Of a stretch of 64,000 nt of DNA, positions 8,758 to 18,271 are shown in pieces; the first letter of the stretch is position 1, and every line of letters begins with the position of its first letter. Below the pieces are notes generated by a model that did not search any database, was not told where the DNA came from, and saw only the letters and a program-made list of their open reading frames with translations. A program made the position numbers and the translations under genes. Origin of the DNA: Caldilineaceae bacterium (GTDB taxonomy: Bacteria > Chloroflexota > Anaerolineae > Caldilineales > Caldilineaceae); assembly GCA_020433455.1 (NCBI GenBank), contig JAGRCP010000064.1, forward strand, positions 7,141-71,140, written 5' to 3'.

Positions 8758-9785
8758 AACGCACACCGCATATTGACCGCAAATACCTGCCGTTGATGGT
8801 GACCATCGCCCTCTTCATAGGACTTTACCTGTACGGCATGGTGCAATATCGGGGCTTTTCTTCGCCCCAGGTTTTCTACAATCTGCTGATCGATAACGCA
8901 TTTCTCATCATTACCTCCATCGGCATGACCTTCGTGATCCTGGCCGGCGGCATTGACCTGTCCGTGGGCGCGATGATTGCGTTTACTACCGTCCTTTCCG
9001 CTTATATGCTGGAGAACCTGGGCTTGAGCCCCATATTGGTCATTCCCGGCGTGCTGCTCTTCGGCGTGCTTTTCGGCGCAACCATGGGCGCAATTATCCA
9101 CTTCTTCAAGGTACAACCCTTCATCGTGACGCTGGCGGGGATGTTTTTCGCACGCGGCATGTGCTTCGTCATCAGTACCGACGCCATCACGATTTCAGAT
9201 CCTTTCTACCGCGCGGTCGCGCTCTATCGCATCCCGGTATTTGGCACAGGCTTCATCTCCATCAATGTCGTCATTGTGCTGATCGTGCTGCTCGCGGCGC
9301 TCTACCTGGCCCACCTCACCCGCTTTGGGCGCACCGTCTACGCGATCGGCGGCAACGAACAGTCGGCCCTGCTCATGGGCTTGCCCGTGGCGCGCACGAA
9401 AATCCTGGTCTACATGCTCAACGGCTTCTGTTCCGCGCTGGCGGGCGTAGTCTTCAGCATCTATATGCTCTCGGGCTACGGCCTCTACACCAACGGATTG
9501 GAGCTGGAGGCCATTGCGTCGGTCGTCATCGGCGGCACCATGCTGACCGGCGGCGTGGGGTACGTCATCGGGACGGTCTTCGGCGTGCTGATTCAGGGGC
9601 TGATCCAGACCATCATCATGTTCCAGGGCACGCTCAACTCGTGGTGGACCAAGATCGTCGTGGGCTTGTTGACCCTGGTCTTCATCGGCTTGCAGAGCGC
9701 ATTCAATTCCCCCCGCTTCATCCGGCGGGCCGAAGCAAGGGCGATAAGGGCGGAGGCGGATCCCGCGCTCGAAGCCGCGAAATAG
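8754..9785 (+). CDS. yjfF: Sugar ABC transporter permease (YjfF-like)
   Basis: A 343-residue permease, second subunit of the channel. Family blocks include IGMTFVILAGGIDLSVGA, FGRTVYAIGGNEQSA and LEAIASVVIGGTMLTGGVG, and GTLNSWWTKIVVG matches the C-terminal part of YjfF. GGAGAGGAG precedes the ATG, which overlaps the previous stop codon as ATGA. A thioredoxin-like lipoprotein gene begins 5 nt after the stop, so the operon appears to continue. Confidence 0.92.
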   Translation: MKRTPHIDRKYLPLMVTIALFIGLYLYGMVQYRGFSSPQVFYNLLIDNAFLIITSIGMTFVILAGGIDLSVGAMIAFTTVLSAYMLENLGLSPILVIPGVLLFGVLFGATMGAIIHFFKVQPFIVTLAGMFFARGMCFVISTDAITISDPFYRAVALYRIPVFGTGFISINVVIVLIVLLAALYLAHLTRFGRTVYAIGGNEQSALLMGLPVARTKILVYMLNGFCSALAGVVFSIYMLSGYGLYTNGLELEAIASVVIGGTMLTGGVGYVIGTVFGVLIQGLIQTIIMFQGTLNSWWTKIVVGLLTLVFIGLQSAFNSPRFIRRAEARAIRAEADPALEAAK

Positions 9786-9790
9786 CAGCC

Positions 9791-10351
9791 ATGGCCCCCG
9801 CGCTAACCCGAAAGACCGCACGCCTGTTGCTGCTGCTGGCGCTCATATTGCCGGCCGGGTGTACCCGCGCAGGGGAGGCGCAAGACGCGACGGTCGCCGC
9901 GACGACAACAACGACCGCGCCAATCGCTACCCCCGAGCCGGCGCGGGATTTCACCCTGGATTCGCTGACGGGAGAAACAGTCACGCTGACCGACTATCGA
10001 GGCAAGTGGGTGCTGCTCAACTTTTGGGCTACATGGTGCCCGCCCTGCGTCAGAGAAATGCCCTATCTCAATCGGTTGGCAACCACGCGGAAGATTCAGG
10101 TGCTGGGCGTCAATCTCAACGAAACTGACGCCGCCGCCCGCCGCTTCGTAGATGAGTTCAGCATTACCTTCCCCATCCTCATGCAGCCGGACGACATCAC
10201 GCTCCTGGTCTATGGCGTACGCGGACTGCCCCGCACTTTTATCATCGCGCCGGACGGCTCGATCGCCCGGCAGATCATCGGCGAAATCAACCCCGACCAA
10301 CTGAACGCCTGGCTTGATGAGCAAGGCGTGGCGCAAACTTCCGCACCATAA
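9791..10351 (+). CDS. TlpA/ResA-like thiol-disulfide lipoprotein
   Basis: A 186-residue predicted lipoprotein. The signal peptide ends in LILPAGC, followed by a Thr/Ala-rich linker, then a TlpA-type thioredoxin fold with FWATWCPPCVREMPYL. The WCPPC motif is the redox site, and GLPRTFIIAPDG carries the cis-proline. Such proteins reduce or oxidise extracytoplasmic cysteines, often for cytochrome c maturation. I chose the ATG at 9791 because it gives the signal peptide; the same frame runs open far upstream through the permease gene, which is out-of-frame overlap. It starts 5 nt after yjfF, so it is probably the last gene of that operon although unrelated in function. Confidence 0.88.
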   Translation: MAPALTRKTARLLLLLALILPAGCTRAGEAQDATVAATTTTTAPIATPEPARDFTLDSLTGETVTLTDYRGKWVLLNFWATWCPPCVREMPYLNRLATTRKIQVLGVNLNETDAAARRFVDEFSITFPILMQPDDITLLVYGVRGLPRTFIIAPDGSIARQIIGEINPDQLNAWLDEQGVAQTSAP

Positions 10352-10500
10352 AGGTCGGTCCATCGCCTTCCCTTACACGACCGACAGGCGCCCTACATGA
10401 GTTGCCCCTTCTCCGCAACTGACGCATAATAATTCCGCACATTCGCTTCCCCTTGCTATAACCGCTATGAACCCTTCCTACGCCCGGAAGAGGCGAAATC

Positions 10501-12777
10501 ATGACCAATGAACAGATTAAGGCTGAGACGTCGCAAGCGCAGGTACGCGAGCAAACCCGTAAAAACGGCGTGATTGACGAAGTTCTCACCGGGGAAACCG
10601 TCGTCCCCGTAGCCCCGAAGCCGCCCGTTACCGTACCCCGCGCGGTAAATCCCAGCGTCGTGCCGGCGGATGCAGACCTGGCCCTGAGCGACCCGGCCCT
10701 CTACTTCAACAAGGAGTTGAGCTGGATCGACTTCAACTGGCGCGTCCTGGCTCTGGCCATGGATGAGCGGACGCCCTTGCTGGAACGGGTTAACTTCGTG
10801 GCCATTACCGCCAACAATCTGGATGAATTCGTCCAGAAGCGCGTCGGCGGCCTCAAGCGGCAAGAGGCCGCGGGCGTGCGCGAGCTGTCGCTGGACGGAC
10901 GGACGCCTGCCGAACAGTTGGCGCTGTTGCGGGGCGCCATCGCGCCCATGCACCAGCGCATGACCGCGGTGTGGGAAGAGACTCTCAAGCCGCTGGTAGC
11001 GGAGAAAGCCCATATCCATATCGTCGCATATCGGGAACTGGACGCATCCGAGCGGGAGATGATGGCCGCCTATTTCCGCCGCCAGATTTACCCGATTCTC
11101 ACGCCCCTGGCCGTGGATCCCGGCCATCCCTTTCCCTTTATCTCAAACCTGAGCCTTTCCCTGGCCATCTTTATGCGCCACAAGCGCTTCGGCACCACCC
11201 ATTTCGCCCGGCTCAAGCTGCCCAAGGATCGCTGGGTCAACCTGACCGCGTTCAGCAGCCAGGGACATGTCCCCAGCGCGGATGAGCCCCTGCGCCTGCT
11301 GCCCATGGAAGAGCTGATCATGGCCCACATAGGCGAACTCTTTCCGGGCATGGAGGTGACCAGCGCCCACCCCTTCCGCATCACGCGCAACGCCGACGTC
11401 TGGCGCGACGAGGAAGAAGCCGAAGACCTGCTGGAAATGATCTCCGACGAATTGCGGGAGCGACGCTTTGCCAAGGTCGTACGCCTCGAAGTGGACTGCT
11501 CCATGCCCGAGGAAAACGTGCGCCTGCTCAAGCGTGAGCTGAAGCTGCAGCCCGACGATGTCTACTCGGTGGACGGTCTCCTTGACCTGACGGGGCTCTT
11601 TGGCATAGCGGGCATTCAGCGGCCCGCATTTCACTATCCGCGCTGGGAGCCGGTGGCTCCCAGTCGCCTCTCCCATGAAGGGGAGAGTGAAGATAATCAA
11701 AATATCTTCGCCATCCTGCGCCGGGGCGATCTCATGGTCCACCACCCGTACGACGCCTTCTCCGCCAGCACCGAACGTCTGCTGGCCGAAGCAGCCGCGG
11801 ACCCGGACGTCCTGGCCATCAAGCAGACCCTTTATCGCACCTCAGCGCGCTCGCCCATCATCCAATCCCTCATGCAGGCGGCGGAGCGGGGCAAGCAGGT
11901 GGCTGTCCTGGTAGAGGTTATGGCCCGTTTTGACGAGGCCAACAACATCGAATGGGGCCAGCTGCTGGAAAATGCCGGCGTCCACGTGACCTACGGCATC
12001 GTCGGCCTCAAAACCCACACCAAGGCCACCCTCATCATCCGCCGGGAGCGGGGCGATATTCGCACCTACTGCCACATCGGCACGGGCAACTACAATTCCA
12101 AAACGGCCCGCCTCTACACCGACCTCGGACTCCTTACCTGCCGGCCCGAGTTGGGCGATGACCTGGTCAACCTTTTTCACTTTCTCACCGGCTACGCGCC
12201 GGAACAGCAGTATGAGAAAGTGCTGGTTGCACCCAAACATATGCGCGACCGCTTCGAACGCCTCATTGAGCAGGAAATCGCCCACCAGGACGCTTACGGC
12301 ACGGGCCGAATCATCGCCAAAATGAACGCGCTGGACGACAGCAAGATGATCGAACTGCTCTATCGCGCGTCCCAGGCCGGCGTGCAGATCGACCTGATCC
12401 TCCGGGGGCATACAACCCTGCGGCCCGGCCTGCCCGGCTACAGCGACAACATTCGCATCATCAGCATCCTGGGGCGCTTTTTGGAGCATGACCGCATCTT
12501 CTACTTCCACAACAACGGCGATCCCCGGACCTTTATCGGCAGTGCGGACTGGCGTGGCCGCAACCTGAACAGCCGGGTAGAGCTGATCACGCCCGTGGAA
12601 GATCCCGCGCTCCAGGCGGAACTGATTGAAATTCTGGAACTGGCGTTGAGCGATAATCGGCTGGCCTGGGATGTAGACAGTCAGGGCCAGTATACGCTGC
12701 GCATGCCTGCGCCGGGCGAGCCTACCCGCAATTTCCACGAGATACTCATGCAGCGTGCGCTGGCGTCGGCCGGATAA
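10501..12777 (+). CDS. ppk: Polyphosphate kinase 1
   Basis: A 758-residue PPK1, which reversibly transfers the terminal phosphate of ATP to polyphosphate. After a variable N-terminal extension of about 60 residues comes the N domain (YFNKELSWIDFNWRVL). Later blocks are HHPYDAFSAS, KQTLYRTS, and the catalytic region LVEVMARFDEANNIEWGQ followed by GLKTHTK, whose His is the phosphorylated residue in this family. CHIGTGNYNSKTARLYTD and GSADWRGRNLNSRVEL complete the two phospholipase D-like halves. Length is near the usual 690-740. GGAAGAGG precedes the ATG. An alpha/beta hydrolase gene follows after 33 nt. Confidence 0.95.
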   Translation: MTNEQIKAETSQAQVREQTRKNGVIDEVLTGETVVPVAPKPPVTVPRAVNPSVVPADADLALSDPALYFNKELSWIDFNWRVLALAMDERTPLLERVNFVAITANNLDEFVQKRVGGLKRQEAAGVRELSLDGRTPAEQLALLRGAIAPMHQRMTAVWEETLKPLVAEKAHIHIVAYRELDASEREMMAAYFRRQIYPILTPLAVDPGHPFPFISNLSLSLAIFMRHKRFGTTHFARLKLPKDRWVNLTAFSSQGHVPSADEPLRLLPMEELIMAHIGELFPGMEVTSAHPFRITRNADVWRDEEEAEDLLEMISDELRERRFAKVVRLEVDCSMPEENVRLLKRELKLQPDDVYSVDGLLDLTGLFGIAGIQRPAFHYPRWEPVAPSRLSHEGESEDNQNIFAILRRGDLMVHHPYDAFSASTERLLAEAAADPDVLAIKQTLYRTSARSPIIQSLMQAAERGKQVAVLVEVMARFDEANNIEWGQLLENAGVHVTYGIVGLKTHTKATLIIRRERGDIRTYCHIGTGNYNSKTARLYTDLGLLTCRPELGDDLVNLFHFLTGYAPEQQYEKVLVAPKHMRDRFERLIEQEIAHQDAYGTGRIIAKMNALDDSKMIELLYRASQAGVQIDLILRGHTTLRPGLPGYSDNIRIISILGRFLEHDRIFYFHNNGDPRTFIGSADWRGRNLNSRVELITPVEDPALQAELIEILELALSDNRLAWDVDSQGQYTLRMPAPGEPTRNFHEILMQRALASAG

Positions 12778-12810
12778 ACGCGTCAGTCGAATAAACGAGG
12801 AAAATAGCCC

Positions 12811-13641
12811 ATGAGCCCCATGCAAGCTGAAACCGGTTTTGCGTCCATCAACGGCGCGCAGATTTACTACGAGACCGCGGGCCGCGGTTCGCCCCTCGTG
12901 ATGATCCATGCCGGCGTAGCCGACTCGCGCCAGTGGGAGAGCGAATTTACCCGCTTCGCGACAGGAAATCGGGTCGTCCGCTTTGACCTGCGCAACTTCG
13001 GCCGCAGCCTGCCCGCCGCCGGCGAATTTCGCCATCTGGATGACCTCACCGCGCTTCTCGACCTGCTTGTCCCCGACGAACCGGTCATACTCATGGGCTG
13101 CTCCATAGGCGGCGGGCTGGCCATGGACTACGCGCTGGCTCATCCGGATCGGGTGCGCGGGCTGATCATGGTCGCCTCCAGCCCGTCGGGACTGGAGTTA
13201 GATGTGCCCGAGCCGGAGAATGAGCTTGAGCAGGAAGCGATAGACGCGTTCAACGCGGGCGATCTGGAGCGCGCGGCGGAGGCGGAAGCCCGCATCTGGA
13301 TAGACGGCATGGGCCGCACGCCCCAGGAGGTAGACCCGGTCGTGCGCGCCCGGGCCATAGAGATGAATCGCCTCGCGCTGGCGCATGAAGCCGGCAATCC
13401 CGGCACGCGGTTGTCCGGCCCGAACGATGCGGCCGGGCGTCTCCCGGAGTTGACCCTGCCCGTCCTCGTCATCGTGGGCGAGCACGACATCCCCTACATG
13501 CATGCCGCGGCCGAATACATGCAGGAGCGTTTGCCCGATGCCCGTCTGGAGCGCATGGCCGGCGTCGCCCATCTGCTCAACATGGAAAAGCCGGCGGAAT
13601 TTCAACAAATTGTCGCCCAATTTCTGGAGGAGATAGCATGA
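12811..13641 (+). CDS. Alpha/beta hydrolase
   Basis: A 276-residue alpha/beta-fold hydrolase. The oxyanion region is MIHAGVADSRQW, the nucleophile elbow is MGCSIGGGLA (Ser about residue 98), a candidate acid lies in VIVGEHDIPY, and the catalytic His is in GVAHLLNMEKP. These proteins include esterases and haloperoxidase-like enzymes, and the substrate cannot be read from sequence. GAGGAAA precedes the ATG. The stop codon overlaps the start of the SWIM gene (ATGA), so the two are translationally coupled. Confidence 0.88.
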   Translation: MSPMQAETGFASINGAQIYYETAGRGSPLVMIHAGVADSRQWESEFTRFATGNRVVRFDLRNFGRSLPAAGEFRHLDDLTALLDLLVPDEPVILMGCSIGGGLAMDYALAHPDRVRGLIMVASSPSGLELDVPEPENELEQEAIDAFNAGDLERAAEAEARIWIDGMGRTPQEVDPVVRARAIEMNRLALAHEAGNPGTRLSGPNDAAGRLPELTLPVLVIVGEHDIPYMHAAAEYMQERLPDARLERMAGVAHLLNMEKPAEFQQIVAQFLEEIA

Positions 13642-15452
13642 GCGCATTCCCCGCGCCTACCGATGCCCAAATTCGCAGCCGCACCAATGAGAAAAGCTGG
13701 GCCCGCGGGCAAGATTATGTGGAGTACGTGTCCGACCTGGTCTGGCGCGACGGGGAACTCTCAGCCCAGGTAGAAGGCAGCGATTGGGAGCCTTATCACG
13801 TGACCGTCAACTTTGACGGCGATGAGATCGTCAATGCCGCCTGCACCTGCCCCTACGACTGGGGCGGCGACTGCAAGCACATCGTGGCCACGCTTCTGGC
13901 CCTGCGCGAAGAGGCCGATGAGGTGGCCCAACGACCGCCCCTGGACGAATTGCTCAACAGCCTCTCGGGCGAACAGCTCAAGACCGTTTTGAACGCGCTG
14001 GCGACTACGCATCCCGCCTTGCGCGATGAGATCGACGCGCTGGCCGATATTGCGCGCAAAGATCACCCGACGACCGGGCAAGACGAGCAGCCGGCCGACG
14101 CGCCGGCTTTATCTCCTGTCTCCGACATGGAGTTGGCCCTGCTCAGGCGCCAGATCGTGGCCGACATGCGCGGCTCCATCCGCACGGGATACGACAGTTG
14201 GGGCGAAGAAGCCTGGTATGACAGCGATCCTGGGGAGGCGTTGGGACCGGCGCTGGAGCGGATCGACGCGCTGCTGGATGCCGGGGAGGTTGCCGATGCC
14301 TTGGTGCTGCTGCGGGCCGCGACCGACGCCTGGAACGAAGGCGGCACGCGTCTGGATGAATATTTTTACGAATATTTTGACGAGAGCGGAATCGAGCCGG
14401 CCGATGGGCTGGCCGCGTATTGGGCCGAGGCGCTCTTACGCACGGAATTGGATGCCGGGACCCGGGCCGAATGGATTGAATATCTGGACGACCAGATCGA
14501 GACCGCGCTGGGCGGGTCGGATTTTGAGATTGCGCGCACGGCTGTGGAGCAGGGTTGGGACTATCCGCCCCTGGTCGCGGCCATGCGCGGGAACATCACC
14601 GAGCAAGGGGCATGGGCGGGAGATGCGCCCTTCTACGCCGATGAGCTGGCCCGGATTCGGCTGCGCATTCTGGACCAGCGCGGCCAGCATGACGCCTACC
14701 TGAATCTGGCTCAGGCCGAAGGTGAATTCATGGCCTACCTGCATATGCTCACCCGCCTGGAGCGCAGTCAGGAAGCCATTGCCGAAGCCCGGAAATACCT
14801 GACCCAGCCGCGCGACATCCACGCGCTGGCCCAAACCCTGCGGGAGAATGACGAACTACCCGAAGCCATTTCCCTGGCCCGGCACGGCCTGGGGTTGGAT
14901 GAGCAACGGGGCAAAGACGCGCTGGCGGCATGGCTGCGCGATGTAGCCGAGGAACACAATCAGCCCGATCTGGCTCTGGAGATGGCCGAGTACGCCTTCG
15001 GTCTGGACATGACGTTGATCAACTATCAGGCTCTGGAACGCATTGCGGGCGACGCCTGGCCCGGCCTCAAGCCCGCCGCGCTCCACGCGCTCGCGGTTCG
15101 AGGTAAGACAACCAATCAGGTCAACATCTTTCTTCACGAAGGCATGCACGACGAAGCCATCGCGGCCGTGGATCAATCGCGTTACTTCTACGATGACGAT
15201 CGCGTCATCGAAAGCGTACGCGCTACCCATCCCGTCTGGGCCTTTGGCCGCTGCTGTCGCCGGGCCGAGTCCATCATGGATGCAGGCCAGGCCAAAGACT
15301 ACGACGTGGCCGCGTCCTGGCTGCGCCGGGGGCGGGACATCCTCCTGGCCGCGGGCGAAGACGCGCGCTGGCGGGAATACCTGGCCCACATCATGGACGT
15401 GCATCATCGCAAGTACAAGCTCATGCCTATGTTGCGGGAATTGGAAATATAA
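13638..15452 (+). CDS. SWIM zinc-finger protein
   Basis: A 604-residue protein with an N-terminal SWIM zinc finger (about residues 50-85): the pattern CTCPYDWGGDCKHIVA supplies the CxC and CxH ligands. The rest is alpha-helical with a repeat-like, TPR-type character (LAQAEGEFMAYLHML, EAIAEARKYL, LPEAISLARHGL). SWIM domains occur in MULE transposases and SWI2/SNF2-associated proteins and may bind nucleic acid or protein. No helicase or transposase domain is present here. GGAGGAG precedes the ATG. The coupling to a hydrolase is unexplained. Confidence 0.85.
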   Translation: MSAFPAPTDAQIRSRTNEKSWARGQDYVEYVSDLVWRDGELSAQVEGSDWEPYHVTVNFDGDEIVNAACTCPYDWGGDCKHIVATLLALREEADEVAQRPPLDELLNSLSGEQLKTVLNALATTHPALRDEIDALADIARKDHPTTGQDEQPADAPALSPVSDMELALLRRQIVADMRGSIRTGYDSWGEEAWYDSDPGEALGPALERIDALLDAGEVADALVLLRAATDAWNEGGTRLDEYFYEYFDESGIEPADGLAAYWAEALLRTELDAGTRAEWIEYLDDQIETALGGSDFEIARTAVEQGWDYPPLVAAMRGNITEQGAWAGDAPFYADELARIRLRILDQRGQHDAYLNLAQAEGEFMAYLHMLTRLERSQEAIAEARKYLTQPRDIHALAQTLRENDELPEAISLARHGLGLDEQRGKDALAAWLRDVAEEHNQPDLALEMAEYAFGLDMTLINYQALERIAGDAWPGLKPAALHALAVRGKTTNQVNIFLHEGMHDEAIAAVDQSRYFYDDDRVIESVRATHPVWAFGRCCRRAESIMDAGQAKDYDVAASWLRRGRDILLAAGEDARWREYLAHIMDVHHRKYKLMPMLRELEI

Positions 15453-15476
15453 AACCTTGAGGTCCAATAACCCGCT

Positions 15477-16619
15477 ATGCACATCCTCTTCACCGCGGCC
15501 GGCGGTTGGGGCCACGTTGAGCCGCTTATGCCCCTGGCCCAGGCCGCGGCCGCGCTGGGACACAGCGTGACCTTTGCCGTGCGGCCGCGCATGCAGGCAA
15601 GCGTGGCCCGCCTGGGGTATGCCACAGTTGTGGCGGGCACGGACCGGGGCTTGACGCCCGTGCGCCGGGAACTGCAAGCGCTGGACATGGAGGGGGAGTT
15701 GCGGGCCGTGGGTACGGGCTTCGCCGGGCGCATCGCACGGGAGCGAGGGGCCGATCTCCTGACAATTATCCGGACCCGCCGGCCCGACCTCGTCATCTAC
15801 GAAGAGACCGATTTCGGCGCGCAGGTCGCGGCCGAGAAGATGAACATTCCCTGCGTGCGGGTGATCGTCATCGGCGCGGGCGGCTTCATCCGGCCGGAAT
15901 ATGTCGCCGGACCGCTGGACGCGGTGCGCGCCGAGCAGGGCCTGCTGTCCGATCCCCAACTGACGGCCCGGACGCGCGGGGGCACGCTGTCGCCCTTTCC
16001 GCCCGGCTACCGCGCGCCGGAAGATCCCCTGCCCGCTGACACGCGCTACGTGAATAATTTTGGGGAACCCATTCCGTCAGCGCCGCCGACCTGGCCGGGT
16101 CAATTCGACGCTGCGCCGCTCATCTACTTTACGCTGGGGACTATCTTCGGCGTGGAAGCGGGCAATCTCTACGGCCGGGTCCTCGCGGGACTGCACGACC
16201 TGCCCGTCAACGTCCTTGCCACCGTGGGGCGGGATGTGGATCCGGCCGAATTGGGCCCCCAGCCGTCCCATATCCGGGTGGAGCAGTTCCTGCCCCAGTC
16301 CGAAGTGCTGCCCCACTGCGATTTGGTCATCTGCCACGGCGGATCGGGGAGCGTGCTGGGCGCGTTGGCCCACGGCCGGCCCATGGTGATCCTGCCCCTG
16401 GGCGCGGATCAACCCCTCAACGCCGCGCGCTGCGCCGAGCTGAACCTAGCCCGCACGCTGGACGCGTTCAGCGCTACGCCGGCCGAAATCAGCACGGCCG
16501 TCGCCGCGGTTTGGCGAGAGCCACGCTATGGAGAACGCGCACGCGAAACGGCAGCGACCATTGCCGCGCAGCCTGACGCCCGCCGCGTCATGGAGGACCT
16601 CGTCATGCGTGACGGATGA
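15477..16619 (+). CDS. Glycosyltransferase, GT-B fold (MGT/GT1-like)
   Basis: A 380-residue GT-B glycosyltransferase related to macrolide and antibiotic glycosyltransferases. The N-terminal acceptor domain begins MHILFTAAGGWGHVEPL. The C-terminal nucleotide-sugar domain has VEQFLPQSEVLPHCDLVICHGGSGSVLGALAHGRPMV and a terminal LGADQPLNAARC block. The acceptor is unknown. A 21-bp perfect inverted repeat covers the last 11 codons and stop, so the final residues are encoded by the hairpin. Confidence 0.87.
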   Translation: MHILFTAAGGWGHVEPLMPLAQAAAALGHSVTFAVRPRMQASVARLGYATVVAGTDRGLTPVRRELQALDMEGELRAVGTGFAGRIARERGADLLTIIRTRRPDLVIYEETDFGAQVAAEKMNIPCVRVIVIGAGGFIRPEYVAGPLDAVRAEQGLLSDPQLTARTRGGTLSPFPPGYRAPEDPLPADTRYVNNFGEPIPSAPPTWPGQFDAAPLIYFTLGTIFGVEAGNLYGRVLAGLHDLPVNVLATVGRDVDPAELGPQPSHIRVEQFLPQSEVLPHCDLVICHGGSGSVLGALAHGRPMVILPLGADQPLNAARCAELNLARTLDAFSATPAEISTAVAAVWREPRYGERARETAATIAAQPDARRVMEDLVMRDG

Positions 16620-16637
16620 CGAGGTCCTCCATGACGC
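16585..16637 (+). repeat. 21-bp perfect inverted repeat at a convergent gene end
   Basis: Positions 16585-16605 and 16617-16637 are exact reverse complements around an 11-nt loop. The left arm is the 3' end of the glycosyltransferase gene and the right arm begins with its stop codon. The convergent gene ends 10 nt away at 16647. No T-run follows on either strand. It may act as a bidirectional terminator or a 3' mRNA stabiliser. Confidence 0.85.
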
Positions 16638-16646
16638 ATCAAATCT

Positions 16647-17240
16647 TCACAGCTTGCGCAGCGTCCAGCGCATGGAATAATACTCGTTTCCCAGCTCGGT
16701 GTTAATACCGTTTATGTCAACTGAGGCTGGATCAAAATCGTCGCCCACCCATTCCAGCATATCCGCATGATCCGGGTGATTCTTATCGCCGATCGCGGCC
16801 AGGAACTCCTCATAGCCCCAGATGCCGCCCACATCTTCCGGCGGACAGGCGCGCTTAGCCTGAGTGCAGACGGGATAAATCTGCTCCTTGTCGTAGGGCA
16901 GCACTTTCTCTACCTCAATCAGATGTTCCCACCAGTCGCCAAAGTCGTAGATATAGAGGAAACGAGCGCCCTCCGGAAAGACAAAGTTGCCCAAACGCAC
17001 GCTTCCCTCATCAATCATGTCGCCCATTTCATCCCACTCGGGATCACCGAGCGACTGATTGGCCACCTTGAATTCATGCAGATGGCTTTCAAACCATCCC
17101 ATGGCGATCTGGATGACGTCATGCAGCTCGCTGAAGCTCATGGTGGCGGGCGCAAGCACGCGCCGCCAGATGGGCGGTTTGGCGCCCTGCAACGATATCT
17201 TGAGTTGATAGACATCAGGCAGTGAGTTCTGCGGCGACAT
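16647..17240 (-). CDS. pRiA4b ORF-3 family protein
   Basis: A 197-residue protein of the PRiA4_ORF3 family, recognised from the N-terminal block YQLKISLQGAKPPIWRRV, followed by SELHDVIQIAMGWFESHLHEF and the later YIYDFGDWWEHLIEVE. Family members are often annotated as plasmid or transposon passenger proteins, but their function is unknown and no mobile-element ends are visible here. AAAGGAG lies 6 nt before the ATG at 17240. Confidence 0.88.
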   Translation of the reverse strand: MSPQNSLPDVYQLKISLQGAKPPIWRRVLAPATMSFSELHDVIQIAMGWFESHLHEFKVANQSLGDPEWDEMGDMIDEGSVRLGNFVFPEGARFLYIYDFGDWWEHLIEVEKVLPYDKEQIYPVCTQAKRACPPEDVGGIWGYEEFLAAIGDKNHPDHADMLEWVGDDFDPASVDINGINTELGNEYYSMRWTLRKL

Positions 17241-17320
17241 TAGCGGCTCCTTTGTTTTGGCAAAAGCGCGGTTGTGGATAAGAATTTACGCAACGACAGT
17301 ATATCACGGTACACAAATCA

Positions 17321-18262
17321 ATGCGTACGTTTCTTTTCAGCATAGGCTTGCTCGCATCTATTCTAACGCTGGGCAGCCTGCTGGGGCGCTTTAACTGGAC
17401 GCTGGATGCGCTGGCTCAATTTCATCTGCAATATACGTTTCTCCTGGCTGTGGTCATTGGGGGCCTGATTTGGCTGGGCGCGCCCCGCCGCGTGCTGCTG
17501 CTTCTGCCCGCTCTGCTGGTCAATCTTGTCCTCTTCATGCCCTTTCTTCTTGCCCCATCACCCCCGCGGCCAAGCGCAGCCGGGCCATCCCTGCGGGTGA
17601 TGAGCATCAATATCTCCCTGTCCGATGCCGCGCACCCGCACATAATTGACCTGATCCGCAGGGAGGAGCCGGATATCGTCTATCTCTCCGAGGTGCGGGA
17701 AGATATGGTCACGCGGCTCCGGTCCGAACTGGGCGAAAGCTACCCGGTGCAGCTAGCGCAGCCTTCCCGCTTCACCCAGGGGGTCGCCATTCTGGCCCGG
17801 GATCCGAATGCGGCCGTGGAGATCGGTCAATTCAGCGACGACGTGCGGAAATACGCCCGGGCCGATTTCACGTGGCAGGGCAGACCCGTCACCCTTTTGG
17901 GGATTCACCCTTTGCCGCCTACGCGCAGAAGATGGTCGGCCAGCCGGGACAAGGAGCTTGAAATGATGGCCCAGCTGGCCCGGGAAATCGACCGGCCCTT
18001 TATCCTCATGGGCGACCTCAACGCCTCGCCCTGGTCCAGCGCCATGCAGACTATGACGCGGCAGGGCGATCTGCGCTATGCCGACCCGCGTCGGGCCATC
18101 CTGCCCACCTTTTTCACGGGGGGCCGCGCTGTCGGTCTGTTCACGGGCGTGCCGCTGGATCACATTCTCGTCACGCCGGAATGGAGCGTCAGTACGTACC
18201 GCCGCCTTTCGGACGTCGGCTCCGACCACATCCCCGTTCGGGCCGATCTCGTGCTACAATAG
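17321..18262 (+). CDS. Membrane-anchored endonuclease/exonuclease/phosphatase family protein
   Basis: A 313-residue protein. Three hydrophobic helices fill roughly residues 1-85 (FLFSIGLLASILTLGSLLG, TFLLAVVIGGLIWLGA, VLLLLPALLVNLVLFMPF). The EEP-fold domain follows, with VMSINISLSD, DIVYLSEVRE (metal-binding Glu), GIHPLPP, MGDLNASPWSS and the terminal SDHIPV His. The fold hydrolyses phosphodiester or phosphomonoester bonds in nucleic acids, lipids or inositides; the target cannot be told here. The catalytic domain should face outward or sit at the membrane. No clear ribosome site precedes the ATG. Confidence 0.87.
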   Translation: MRTFLFSIGLLASILTLGSLLGRFNWTLDALAQFHLQYTFLLAVVIGGLIWLGAPRRVLLLLPALLVNLVLFMPFLLAPSPPRPSAAGPSLRVMSINISLSDAAHPHIIDLIRREEPDIVYLSEVREDMVTRLRSELGESYPVQLAQPSRFTQGVAILARDPNAAVEIGQFSDDVRKYARADFTWQGRPVTLLGIHPLPPTRRRWSASRDKELEMMAQLAREIDRPFILMGDLNASPWSSAMQTMTRQGDLRYADPRRAILPTFFTGGRAVGLFTGVPLDHILVTPEWSVSTYRRLSDVGSDHIPVRADLVLQ

Positions 18263-18271
18263 CGATTCATT

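Noticed and set aside
9161-9790. An upstream in-frame extension of the TlpA-like gene.
   Set aside because: It lies entirely inside yjfF in another frame, is His/Arg-rich, and the ATG at 9791 gives a proper lipoprotein signal peptide.
16647-17240. The pRiA4b ORF-3 protein as evidence of a mobile element.
   Set aside because: No transposase, terminal repeats or target duplications flank it; the family is common on chromosomes.
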